Assembly (NCBI GenBank): GCA_948144175.1
Contig: CANXME010001258.1
Coordinates: 915,001-979,000, forward strand
From: Closterium sp. NIES-65
Taxonomy: Eukaryota; Streptophyta; Zygnematophyceae; Desmidiales; Closteriaceae
Direction of reading: 5' to 3'
Length of the DNA: 64,000 bases
Numbering within the stretch: the first letter of the stretch is position 1; each line of letters starts with the position of its first letter. This document shows, piece by piece, positions 10,869 to 22,700 of the stretch. Below the pieces are notes generated by a model. The model was given only the letters and a program-made list of their open reading frames with translations, was not told the DNA's origin and searched no databases. The translations under genes and the position numbers were made by a program.

Positions 10869-13800
10869 ATGGCTACCCCTAGTGTCCTCGCTTTTGACGC
10901 TGAGGGTCGGGCCATTGACTTTGACGTCTGGGTAGATGACCTGCAGCTTTTCCTACAGTGCGATAGGGCAGACGGTCTCTCCCTCTTTGACCTCACCTCT
11001 GGTGCCTCTCCTGCCCCTGCTGCTGATGCCAACGCCACTGTTCGCTCACAGTGGGCCACACGCGATGCTGCTGCACGTCTTGCTGTGCGTCGCCACCTGC
11101 CTACCTCTGAGTGTGCGCACTTTAGCCAGTACAAGAGTGCTCAGACCTTGTACGACGCTGTAGTTGCGCGCTACTCCTCCCCTGCCACTGCTGCACTGAG
11201 CCGCCTCATGCTACGGTACCTCTTCCTTGACCTTGCTACCTTTCCCACAGTCGCTGACCTCATTATGCACCTCCGCACTAGTGACACTCGCTACCGCGCT
11301 GCGCTTCCCGCTGAGTTCTGCGCCAAGAACCCCCCCCCCATGTACATCACCCTCTACTGCATAGTCACCCGGCTCTTTGACTCCCTTCGTGTAGTTAGGG
11401 TCCACTTCATCTCAGTTTGCCCCACCACTCTCACCGTTAACCTCCTCGAGAAGGCCCTCCTAGCAGCAGAGAAGAGCATAGTCGCTATAGGAGCCTTTCG
11501 TGGTGACCCCCGCACCCCCGTCTTTGAGGGGTGTTCCCCCTTCCCCCTTTTGCCCTCAGTTGCCTCTTCTGCTGCGGCCGACCTCGTTGGTTTCGAGTCG
11601 GTCGGCGCTGCGTCTGCCCCAAGCGGGAGACGCCACACCGGCAAGGGCAAGGGGGGCAAGGGTGCTGGAGGGGCTGGCGGGGGTGGCGGAGGTGGCGGTG
11701 GAGGCAGTGGAGGGGGTGGGGGTGGTGGTGGGAGTGGTGGCGGGGGTGGAGGTGTCAGTGGCGGCAGTGGAGGCAGAGGCGGCGGCGGCGGTGGCGGTGG
11801 GAGCGGAGGTGGCGGAGGTGGCGATGGTGGAGGAGGCGGCGCCGGAGGAGGTGGAGCTGGTCGGGGTGGCGCTGCGCAGAGGGTCGGCTCCGGTGGTGGT
11901 CAGCGCCAGCAGCAGCAGCAGCAGCAGCAACGCACTCGTGACATCCCCCCCCCTCAGCAGCTCCGTGAGTGGTACGCTGCACGCCAGCGGGGTTGGGGTA
12001 ATGGTCCGTGCACCTACGTCCTACGCACCGGCGACCGCGCGTGTGAGCAGTGCGGGGGTGCGCACTCCACCCACCGCTGCTTTGGCTGCCTGACGGACGC
12101 TTGGCGTCACCAGTTCCCTGAGGCCACTGAGATCCCCCACTGGGGCGAGCTGTCTAGGGCGGGAGTAGCTGTCTTTGACCTTGACTTTGATGCTATTCTT
12201 GCTGCCATGTATGCTGTGACTATTAGTGATGAGGGTGACTGTTACCGGTGTTTTCCTCCCGACCCGGGCATTGAGACTGCTGCTCTAGGTACTGGTGAGG
12301 CTGCTGCTCTAGGTGCTAGCGAGGCTGCTGCTCTAGGTGCTCGTGCGTCTGCTCCCTCAGGTGCTGGTGAGTGTGCTCTCTCAGGTACTGCGTCGGCTTC
12401 GGCCTCCCACACCTTCACCCTTGACTCGGGGGCCTCTCGCTCCTTCTTTCGAGACCGCACCACACTGACGCCGCTTGGCCGGCCAGTTGCAGTCTCTCTG
12501 GCAGACCCCTCTGGGGGTCCTGTCTTTGCTCACTTCTCCACTGTCCTCCTCTGTCCGGCGGCCCCCTCTGGCACCTTGTCTGGTCTTCTCCTCCCCTCGT
12601 TCTCTACGAACTTGGTGAGTGGTGCTGCCCTACAGGATGCAGGGGTTCACCAGTTCACTCCTGCGAGTCAGCGGGTGACCCACTGCACGGACGCTCGGAC
12701 AGGCCGACACCTGGCCACGTTTACACGTCGGCCGGGGTCGAGCCTGTACACACTGACCACTGCGTCTCCTCCAGTCACTGCGTCTGGTTAGGTAGCTGCG
12801 TCGGGTCACGTGTTTGCTGCAGCGTCCAGGTCTGGTCCTGAGTCTGCCCCCTACTCGTGTCGCCTCCTGTCTCACGAGACTCTCCTCTGGCACCACCGCC
12901 TTGGTCACCCCTCCCTGCTTCGTCTCCAAGGCATGGCCTCCCGTGTCCTTTTCTCTGGTCTTCCCCGGTCCCTCCCTCCCCTTCCTTCGGGGCCTGGCCC
13001 TACCTGCGTCCCCTGTGTCGAGGGGCGCCAGCGGGCTGCCCCTCACTCCTCCCAGTTTCCTCCGACAGAGGCCCCGCTGCAGACGCTTCACATGGACGTG
13101 TGGGGCCCGGCCCGCGTCCGTGGACAGGGTCACGAGTGCTACTTCCTGCTGGTGGTTGACGACTACTCGCGTTACACCACAGCCTTCCCCTTGCGCAGCA
13201 AGGGTGATGTCACTGAGGTGTTGATCGACTGGATCTGCGCAGCTCGTCTCCAGCTCAGGCAGCGCTTCGGCTCGGACTTTCCTGTTCTGCGTCTGCACTC
13301 TGACAGAGGCGAAGAGTTCTCCTCTGGCCTTCTGCGAGCCTACTGTCGCGCACGCGGCATCCGCCAGACTTTCACGCTTCCGGACTCTCCGCAGCAAAAT
13401 GGGATTGCTGAGCGCCGCATTGGCATGGTCATGGACGTCGCCCGTACGTCCATGATGCATGCGGCTGCACCCCATTTTCTGTGGCCGTTTGCGGTTCGGT
13501 ACGCAGCGCATCAGATCAACCTTCACCCCAGGGTCTCCATGCCGCAGACCTCCCAAGCTTTGCTGTGGACGAGGAAGGTTGGCAATGCGTCTGCGTTCCG
13601 TGTCTGGGGATCTCGGGCGTTTGTCCGTGACTTGTCTGCGGACAAGCTGTCCCCTTGTGCTGCTCCTTGCGTCTTCCTTGGCTTCCCCCCTGACGCGCCA
13701 GGGTGGCAGTTCTTCCACCCCACCTCTTGCCGTGTTCTGTCCTCCCAGAACGTCACGTTTGACGAGCCGGTCCCCTACTACCGCCTCTTCCCCTACCGCA

Positions 13801-16800
13801 CTCCGTCCCTCCCCCCTCCACCGCTCTTCCTTGTGCCGGGTCCCCCCCCGGTAAACCCCCTCCCCCCTCAGGGTCCTGCCCCTTCTAGTGTGTCCCAGGT
13901 AGACGCAGTCGAGCCTGTCGAGGTTACTGGTGACTCTGGTGTTGCTGAGGGTGCTGAGCCTGGGGGTGCTGACTCTGGGGGTGCTGAGCGTGTGGGTGCT
14001 ACGCCTGGGGGTGCTGAGCCTGAGGGTGCTACTACTGGGGGTGCTGAGCCTGGGGGTGCTGAGCCTGGGGGTGCTACCACTGAGGGTGCTGAGCATGGGG
14101 GTGCTGAGCCTGGGGGTGCTAGGCCTGGAGGTGCTGAGCCTGGGGGTGCAGAGCCTGAGGGAGCTTGGCCTGCCCGTGTGGCGTCTGGCGGTGCTGGGCC
14201 TGGAGGTTCTCCGGGTGCTTCGTCTCGGCGGGAGCCACTCTCTCCACAGGAGCTGCGCGAGTGGTTTGCCCGGCGCTGAAGACGTGCTGCTGGAGCTGGA
14301 GGTTCTTTGGCTGCTGAGGGTGCTGGTGTCGCGCGTCCCGAAGGTGCTCGTACTGGGAGTAGTGGAGCTGTTGGGCGTGCGAATACGACTGGAGCTGGAG
14401 CTGCTGAGGGTGTTGGCGCTTAGGCTACTGCTGTCGGTCCTAGAGGTGGTCCTGCTGGGGGTTCTACTGGTGCTGCTGGAGGTCCTGGAGCTGGGGGTGT
14501 TGCTGGCGCTGGTGCTGCCGCTAGGGGTACTGGTGCTGTCCGTGCTGTGTCTGGAGTCGCCGCGCGGCCTCGGCCGTACTTCGTTCCGCTCCTTCAGCAG
14601 GTTCTTGGTCTCCCGCCTTCTACTGGTCCTCCTCCTCCCTTAGAGTGTCCAGAGCCTATCCCGTCACAGTTACAGTTACAGCCGGCCTCCCCACTGCCTG
14701 CTCCTTCTCCCTACACTGGTCCTACTGGAGGTCTTGCTGAGCGTCGTGAGCCTGCGTCTCGCCCTGCGTCGCCTGTCCGTCCTGCTCGCACTAGTGGTCT
14801 TAGTTCGCGTCAGCGTCCTCCTCCCGTCCCTGGCACGCACCGGATGTCTCTACGCCCGTCCACTGCTCCTCTGCGTGCCCCTTTGCCTTCTCCTCCTGAG
14901 TCCTCTCTTCCTGCTCTTGCCGACCCGGAGTCGGACTCTCTTCGTGCTGCTAGTCCTACTGTCACGTGTCTCCTTGCTACAGTTGTCACTGACCCTTCCT
15001 TTGAGTCCACTGCTGCGTCTGCCCTAGTTGCTGAGCTCGTCGACTTTGCTGCTCGCTGTCGTCTAGACTACGCTGCTAGTCTTGTCGCTCAGTCTGAGTC
15101 TGTCTGTCCTCCATCCGTCGAGGGTGAGTGTGCCCTTGGGACGGACGTCCTTGAGGACAGGCAGGAGGAGTTCCAGTGTTTGGCTGCTGCTTCACCTCAT
15201 CTCGTGTCCGTACTGCTTACCGCTGAGGGAGACCCGGATGCACTTGACATCCCGACTCCGCGCTCTTACGCGAAGGCGATAGAGGGTCCCTACTCCTCTC
15301 AGTGGCAGGCAGCTATGGACACAGAGATGGCTTCCTAGAAGTCCACAGGCACCTACGTTGACGAGGTTCCCCTGCCTGGGGCGAACATCGTTAGTGGCAT
15401 GTGGATTTTAAGGGTGAAGCGGCCGTCGGGTTCTCCGCCTGTCTTCAAGGCGCGTTACGTGGCTCGTGGCTTCAGTCAGCGGCAGGGAGTTGACTACTTT
15501 CAGACCTTCTCTCCCACCCCGAAGATGACCACTCTTCGGGTACTACTGCACATAGCTGCTCATCGCGACTACGAGCTGCACTCTCTTGACTTCAGCACTG
15601 CTTTCTTGCAGGGCAGCCTGCATGAGGAGATCTGGTTGCGTCGCCCACCTGGATTCACTGGGTCTTTTCCTCCTGGCACCCACTGGAGCCTCCGGCGGCC
15701 AGTCTATGGTCTCCGCCAGGCACCGCGTGAGTGGCACGACACACTGAGGACTACACTTGCGGCTCTTGGGTTTGCTCCCTCTACTGCTGACCCATCGCTG
15801 TTTCTGCACACCGACACTTCTTTGCCGCCGTTCTACATCCTCGTGTACATCGACGACTTGGTCTTTGCCACAGCTGACACAGCTGGACTCGCCCACGTGA
15901 AGTTCGAGCTGCAGAAGAGACACACGTGCACAGACCTGGGTGAACTGCGCAGCTACCTTGGCTTGCAGATCACCCGGGACAGAGCATGCCGCACCACTAC
16001 CCTGACTCAGTCACACATGGTGCAGCAGGTCTTTCAGCGCTTCGGCTTCACGTACTCCTCGCCTCAGGCCACTCCTCTGCCTACTCGCCACTCGCTCTCA
16101 GCTCTGCCTTCGGATGAGTCCGTAGAGTCGAGTGGCCCGTACCCAGAGCTTGTTGGCTGCCTCATGTACCTGATGACCTGCACACGACCTGACCTTGCAT
16201 ACCCTCTTAGCATTCTCGCACGCTATGTTGCTCCTGGGAGACACAGACCGGAGCACATGGCTGCATTGAAGAGGGTGTTGCGCTACTTGTGCAGTACGTC
16301 GGGCATGGGGCTTGTGCTTGGAGGGCAGAGTCCGGTGGTCCCCACTAGGCACGCAGACGCTTCTTGGGCTGACGACCAGGCTACGCAGCGGTCGTCACAG
16401 GGTTACACCTTCAGCCTTGGTTCCGGCTCTGTTTCGTGGCGGGCTACCCGCTTGTCTTCTGTTCTCGGCTCCAGTTGTGAGGCTGAGATCTACGCCAGGG
16501 CCATGGCTGCACAGGAGCTTCGCTGGCTCACCTACGTGCTGACTGACCTCGGAGAGCCGCCTCGTTCTCCTCCGGTGCTGTACGTAGACAACAAGGCCAT
16601 GCTGGCCTTGTGTCGAGAGCAGAGACTGGAGCACAGAACGAAGCACATTGCTCTCCGCTACTTCCTTGCTCGTGAGCTACAGCAGCGTGGTCAGCTGCGC
16701 CTTGCGTACGTGGCCTCTGAGGCCAACACTGCTGATATCTTCACGAAGACACTTGAGCCTTGTGATCATCAGCGCTTCTGTACTCAGCTGGGTCTTGTGC

Positions 16801-16830
16801 CTACCTTGCCTCACTTGCTCACCCCTTTAC
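10869..16830 (+). pseudogene. Element C gag-pol region (fossil)
   Basis: Gag opens with MATPSVLAFDAEGRAIDFDV and has the Copia-type capsid region (UBN2-like), then a long Gly tract, a Gln tract, and CTYVLRTGDRACEQCGGAH with a closing Cys. Protease (TLDSGASRSFF), integrase (HHRLGHPS, CVPCVEG, LHMDVWGPA, NGIAERRIGMVMD), reverse transcriptase and RNase H follow in Copia order, with integrase before reverse transcriptase. The pol frame runs on past the usual end to about 16900. The region is broken and no longer forms one protein. Confidence 0.9.
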
Positions 16831-17040
16831 CTTGTTTGTACTGTTGCATATATATATACACCTGCTCTTGCTTGTCTAACCATTTATATATATATATGTA
16901 ATCCTGCATGTGAACTGGCCTTGTGGCCTTGAACTTGTGCTCGGAATGTGTGGTGACTTTGTGATCCACCCTGAGCTTGCTTTGCTTTGCTTGACTGGTC
17001 TTGTGACCCCTTGTTCTCCCCCACTTTGCCTATGGGGGTG

Positions 17041-17165
17041 TGTCAGATTTATATGGCATAGCTACTATAGGCTATAGTGGGGTAGCACATATGGGGTACA
17101 ACTTTCTAGGGTTTGTACTTGTACCCCACTTTCCCTTAGTCATTTCATTCTCGTTCAGTTTCTCC
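17041..17165 (+). repeat. Element C 3' LTR (125 bp) with hairpin
   Basis: It pairs with 9666-9790, with 5 differences by eye, one of them at the last base. It holds a perfect 10-bp inverted pair, TGGGGTACAA at 17092-17101 and TTGTACCCCA at 17119-17128, with a 17-base loop. It is followed by AACGA. Confidence 0.93.
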
Positions 17166-17170
17166 AACGA

Positions 17171-18246
17171 CTCATCATGCAATTTTCCTGAACAGGACTA
17201 TAAGTATCGTGTTTAACCTGAGGTTTGAAGGTTTTCGCACATAGTCCGCGCGCGGCGTCTCAGTCCGTCGGACTACACAAGAAGCGCGTTTGACTCACAA
17301 CGTTTCCTGTCATTTGGATGTTTATTGAGCAACCCCATTTCGCTTCCTCGCCAACATTTGCCACAGACAAAATCGGGACTGTAGAGGGCAGCTGAAGAAA
17401 TGTAACCGGCTTCTTCAAAATATCTCACGAACGGATGGATGCCAGCGTGATAAGCTGTCTGTTCAACGGCTGCGATTAAAATAGGGGCTTGTATCGTGCG
17501 TGCAACTGGCTGGTACTACTTGCAATTGGGTAGGCTGTCGAGCTTGGAAAGACCAAATTCGCGTGCAGTCGTTGAGCATCCTGTGCATAAACGAGAACAT
17601 CTGTACTGTAGAGTTCGGGTCGTCCACAGGCTTGAAGGAATCTGCAGCAGATTTTTGTGGCCAATACGTACGTACGGTGGTAGATCTTCTGTTTCGTTTC
17701 AACTACTGTCGCGTGGCAGCATGTAGGCGATATTTATGACCGCGGGATTTTTCTGCTGTCATCGATGATACTTTGACGTACTTTCCTTCCTCTTGCCTCT
17801 AAACTACGGCAATGTTCATAAGATTTGTGGTGCTGTAATTACGGCCACGCGTTCTTTGGCCCACCGGTTCGTGCGGCCAGTGAAGGATTCCCTCGCAAAC
17901 CTTGCAGCCAATAGCAGCCTCCCCACGGCAGTAGAAGTCCCTTCCACTCCCCGAGCTCAGGCTGGTGTCGAATGCACGCTTCCGTGATCCAAGAAGTAAG
18001 GAGACGACATAAATTGGAGGGTGCGAGGCCTTCAAGGGCTTGCTGACGGGGCCGGCGATCCTGAGGCTGAGCATACGGGGTAGGATGTGGAGCCACGTGT
18101 TAGGGCGAAAATGTTAGTTCAGCCTTGAAGCGATACTGTATCCACGTGGCAATGCCATTGTTGGCGGTTATCAAGGTGAGCGCCAGGCTGTCCAGCGACA
18201 GAAAACGACAAAGAACGCTTGGACGCGAGTTGTCATGGCGGCTTGC
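17171..18246. other. Host DNA between elements C and E, possible minus-strand exon
   Basis: This is mixed-composition host sequence. On the minus strand an open stretch of about 80 codons, 17515 down to a stop at 17275-17273, begins just after an AG and contains residues AAVEQTAYHAGIHPFVRYF and a Cys pair (VCGKCW). It could be a last exon. A second minus-strand open frame lies at 18074-17799 (91 codons, with CKVCEG). I do not recognise either, and open runs of this length arise by chance. The final bases CTTGC (18242-18246) are the target duplication of element E. Confidence 0.35.
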
Positions 18247-19480
18247 TGCTGCGAATAGCACACGCATCACGTGCTACCCACTTTGGCACTCCAACCCCTT
18301 CTCCTCAAAACACTATCGTAACTTTCCTTCCTACCTTCCCAAAGTTACCCAACACCTCCAAACCCATTCAAATTACCCAACCACCAAGACTTTCCTTTTC
18401 CAACTCATCTTTTCCAAGCCAAGCCCACCAACTCCTCCTTAACTATCTCCAACCACCATAGCCTTTCCTAGTCCAACTCAACCAATATTCAAACCAACTT
18501 CCCATACTCATCCTCAAGTCCCACCATAAGGCACATGACTCCTCATGATTTTCCATGTGCTTTCCTTTCCTACTCATTAAAGTTTACCCAAGTCATTTAC
18601 CTCCTCCAATTATCCTCCTCCCATGTGCCTTCAAGCACATGCTTCCACTTCCTAGTCATCAACCTCCACATGCCTCTCATTTATTCCTTCCTTTCCCAAG
18701 TCACCAAAGTTGCCACCTCATCCCTAAGGACTTCACGATTATCCCATCACCACCTATTCCAAGGCAACAAAGCTCATCATCTCCTCCACTCATACTTATC
18801 CAACTCACTAAGCTCTCTTCCAACTCAACAAGGCTTACATCTCCAACTCACCAAGTGCTCAACTACCACCATATGCTCCAATACTATTCATCTACATCAA
18901 GCATCTCTACAACTTCTCAAGAAGGTTCTTCAATGACAACAATGCCTCTCAAGCTTCTTCATCAAGCTCCTCTCCAAGCTCATTCCAAGCTTCTCCTTCA
19001 ATCTCCTCTTCAACTACAAAGGCGCCTCACTAGCAACCAAGTTTCAATGTCTCCAAAGTTGATATTCTCATACTACTCTCTTCTAAGGCTACCATTGATG
19101 GTTACTCTTCTATGCATGCCTATGTATCCTTCATGGATCTATAAGGCTTGTACTATACTCTCTTTAATATAAGTTTATGCTCATAAGGCTCTCTCTCACA
19201 TAGTCTACAAAGTAGTTATCAAGTGAAGAGTAGTCTACCTCATACTCCTTAAGAGTATAAGGAAGCTACAAGCTACAAGCTCAAGGGAGGATCATCATCC
19301 AACCCAAGGCTTGAAGTCACTCCCAAGTAAACCATACAAGTTCAAGTTCTTCTTTCAAGCTACTTTTACAGCTATCCCTAGTAAGATTCACTCAAGTAAG
19401 TGTTTATTACCTCTCTCATTCTCTCAACAAGCTCACACTCTTCATCTCTTTTGAGTTCTTACCCCATCAAGCATTCCACC
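18247..19480 (+). repeat. Element E 5' LTR, first piece
   Basis: It begins TGCTGCGAATAGC, matching TGTTGCGAATAGC at 32607. It is rich in CT and CA on this strand. Its last five bases, CCACC, are the target used by element D. An open frame of 205 codons (18555-19172) is repeated exactly at 45455-46072 because both lie in the LTR. It is not a separate gene. Confidence 0.93.
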
Positions 19481-19614
19481 TGTCAAGGTGAGAGAGGAAT
19501 GATGTCGACTAGTTTGGGGCATGGGGTACAAAAGTGACGAGAGAAAAGTTGTACCCCCTAAGAAACACCCCTACAAAACCTAAACCTAAATTATATAAAT
19601 CATATAATTTGACA
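19481..19614 (-). repeat. Element D 3' LTR (134 bp)
   Basis: It starts TGTCAA and ends TTGACA on the plus strand. It matches 27232-27365 at all but one site. It carries the inverted pair GGGGTACAA...TTGTACCCCC with other sequence between, as in the rest of the lineage. A TA-dinucleotide run lies nearby at about 19740-19758, in the 3' untranslated part. Confidence 0.93.
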
Positions 19615-19779
19615 CACCCCCATAGGTGAAGTAGGGGGATAGCCAAACCTAACAGGGGTCACAAGACCAGTTCACATGCAGGTTTATAACACAGCAAGAG
19701 ATACAGTGATCACATCCTAGCAAAAGTAAACATGCAGGCATATATATATATATATATAGTGATCACAGTACAAGCAGGG

Positions 19780-22700
19780 TCAAGAAGTAAGCAAGTGAGG
19801 TCCAGTAGGTACAAGGCCTAGCAGAGTGCAAAAGCGCTGATGGTCAACAGGCGAAAGCGCCTTGGTGAACACATCAGCAGTGTTGGCCTCAGTGGCCACG
19901 TAACGCAGACAAAGCTGACCACGCTGCTGCAGCTCTCGAGCAAGAAAGTACCGCAGAGCAATGTGCTTCGTTCTGTGCTCCAGTCTGTGCTCCTGACACA
20001 AGGCAATGGCAGCCTTGTTGTCGACGTACAGCACTGGAGGAGAACCAGGCCGCTCTCCAAGGTCGGTCAGCAGGTAGGTCAGCCAGCGTAGCTCCTGGGC
20101 AGCCATGGCTGTGGCGTAGATCTCAGCCTCACAACTGGAGCTGAGAACAGAAGAAGAGCGTGTAGAACGCCAGGAAACTGAGCCTGAGCCAAGGCTGAAG
20201 GTGTAACCCTGTGACGACCGCTGAGTAGCCTGGTCGTCTGCCCAAGAAGCGTCTGAGTGCCCTGTGAGAACAGGCCGGTCTCGCCCTCCAAGTACTAGCC
20301 CCATGCCCGACGTACTGCACAAGTAGCGCAACACCCTCTTAGCTGCATCCATGTGCTCCTTCCGGTGACGGCCGGGAGCGACATAGCGTGCAAGGATGCT
20401 AAGAGGGTATGCAAGGTCAGGTCGAGTGCAGGTCATCAGGTACATGAGGCAACCCACAAGCTCTGGATACGGGCCACTCGGCTCTACGGACTCATCCGAA
20501 GGCAGAGCTGAGAGCGAGTGTCCCGTAGGCAGAGGAGTGGGCTGAGGCGAGGAGTACGTGAAGCGGAAGCGCTGAAGGACCTGCTGCACCATGTGTGACT
20601 GAGTCAGGGTGATGGTGCGCCGTGCTCTGTCCCGGGTGATCCGCAAGCCAAGGTAGCTTGTCAGTTCACCCAGGTCTGTGCACGTGTGTCTCTTCTGCAG
20701 CTCCAACTTCACGTGGGCGAGACCAGCTCTGTCCGCTGTGGCAAAGACCAAGTCGTCGACGTACACGAGAATGTAGAACGGCGGCAGCGAGGTGTCGGTG
20801 CGTAGAAACAGCGACGGGTCAGCAGTAGAGGGAGCAAACCCAAGAGCCGCAAGTGTCGTGCTCAGTGTGTCGTGCCACTCACGCGGTGCCTGGCGGAGAC
20901 CGTAGACCGGCCGCTGAAGCCTCCACTGGGTGCCAGGGGGAACCGACCCAGTGAAGCCAGGAGGGCGGCGCAGCCAGATCTCCTCGTGCAGGCTGCCCTG
21001 CAAGAAAGCTGTGCTGAAGTCAAGAGAGTGAAGCTCGTAGTCGCGCTGAGCGGCTATGTGCAGCAGCACCCGAAGAGTAGTCATCTTCGGGGTGGGGGAG
21101 AAGGTCTGAAAGAAGTCGACTCCCTCTCGCTGACTGAAGCCCCTAGCCACGTAGCGCGCCTTGAAGACAGGCGGAGAACCCGGCGGTCGCTTCACCCTGA
21201 AAATCCACATGCCACTGACGATGTTCGCCCCAGGAGGGGGAACCTCGTCGACGTAAGTGCCAGTGGACTTCCAGGAAGCCATCTCTGCGTCCATGGCTGT
21301 CTGCCACTGAGAGGAGTAGGGACCCGCCATCGCCTCAGTGTAGGAGCGCGGGGTCGGGATGTCTGGTCCATCCGGGTCTCCCTCAGGGGCAACAAGCATG
21401 GACACGAGATGAGGCACAGCAGCAGCAAAGCAGTGAAACTCCTCCTGTCTGTCCTCAAGGACGTCCGTGCCAAGAGCACACTCACCCCCGACGGACGGAG
21501 GACAGGCAGACTCAGACTCAGCAACTAGGCTAGCAGCGTAGTCCAGGCGACAGCGAGAAGCAAAGTCAACCAGCTCAGCGACCAGAGCAGACGCAGCAGC
21601 GGACTCAAAAGACGGGTCAGTGACGACAGTAGCGAGAAAACGCGTGACAGTGGGACTGGCAGCACGACGGGAGTCAGACTCCGGGTCAGGAAGAGTAGGC
21701 AGCGAAGACTCAGGAGGAGACGGCAGCGGGACACGCTGCGGAGCAGTGGAGGGACGCAGAGTCATGTAGTGAGTGCCCGGGACAGGAGGAGGACGCTCAC
21801 GCGGGGCACGACGACCGGTGCGCGCAGTACGGACAGGCAACGCGGGACGTGACTCAGGCGCACGACGCTGAGTAAGACCTCCCGTGGGACCAGTGTAGGG
21901 AGAGGGACCAGGGAGAGGGGAGGCGGGCGGTAACTGTGACTGCGACTGGACTGGCGTGAGACCAAGAACCTGCTGAAGGAGCGGGACAAAGTAGGGTCGC
22001 GGCCGCGTAGCGGCTCCAGAACCAGTAGAGACAGCAGCGGCGGGGTCCTCAGCACCAGCGACAACGCCAACGTCCGGGTCCGCAGCACCAGCAGCAGCTC
22101 CAACGCCCGGGTCCTCAGCACCAGCGACAACGCCAACGTCCGGGTCCTCAGCACCAGTGACAACGCCAGTGTCCGGGTCCGCAGCACCAGCAGCAGCTCC
22201 AACGCCCGGGTCCGCAGCACCAGTGACAACACCAGCGTCCGGGTCCGCAGCACCAGCAGCAGCTCCAACGCCCGGGTCCTCAGCACCAGCGACAACGCCA
22301 ACGTCCAGGTCCTCAGCACCAGGGGCACCACTCCGGAGACTGCAGCGCCGCGCGTACCACTCTCGGATCTGCTGAATGGGGGGGAGCTCCTGGGCAGGAG
22401 GGGAAGTACTGGGACGAGCTCCAGAAGCTCCGCTCCGGAGGCGGCAGTACTGTAGGTACCTCTCCTGCAGCTGCTGGGAGGAGAGAGCTCCTCCAGACGT
22501 AGTGCGCTCAGGCTCAACACCCCCAGACGCAGCACCCCCAGTCGCCACACCCCCAGGCTCCGCACCCCCAGGCTCAGTACCCCCAGGCTCCGCACCCCCA
22601 GGCTCGGGACTGTCAGGCTCCGCACTCTCAGGCTCAGCACCTCTGGCAGGGCGGGACTCGACAGCTATCTCAACAGGGTCAACCGGGTCTACCTGGGACA

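Larger units (their letters stand above)
9666..17165 (+). mobile_element. Element C: full-length Copia element, 125-bp LTRs, target duplication AACGA
   Basis: The element is bounded by LTRs at 9666-9790 and 17041-17165 and flanked by AACGA at 9661-9665 and 17166-17170. The order is primer-binding site (9791), GC-rich leader, gag (Met at 10869), poly-Gly tract (about 11640-11870), zinc-type motif 12009-12080, protease DSG near 12420, GAG-pre-integrase His residues near 12890, integrase, linker repeats (about 13940-14165), reverse transcriptase (YIDD near 15845), RNase H near 16580, a TA-rich 3' untranslated stretch, and a purine tract ending GGGGGTG at 17040. The two LTRs differ at 5 of 125 sites by eye, making it the oldest dated copy here. 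It is broken, with about five coding breaks. Confidence 0.95.

Noticed and set aside
12630-14096. Long antisense open frames across Copia pol (for example 12630-14096, 2749-3429 and 20872-21528)
   Set aside because: They repeat in every copy at the same place opposite pol and encode Arg/Ser/Pro-rich products typical of GC-rich shadow frames.
18555-19172. A 205-codon open frame found identically at 45455-46072
   Set aside because: Both copies lie in the LTRs of element E. The identity reflects LTR duplication and the composition (Ser/Leu/Pro-rich) is not protein-like.
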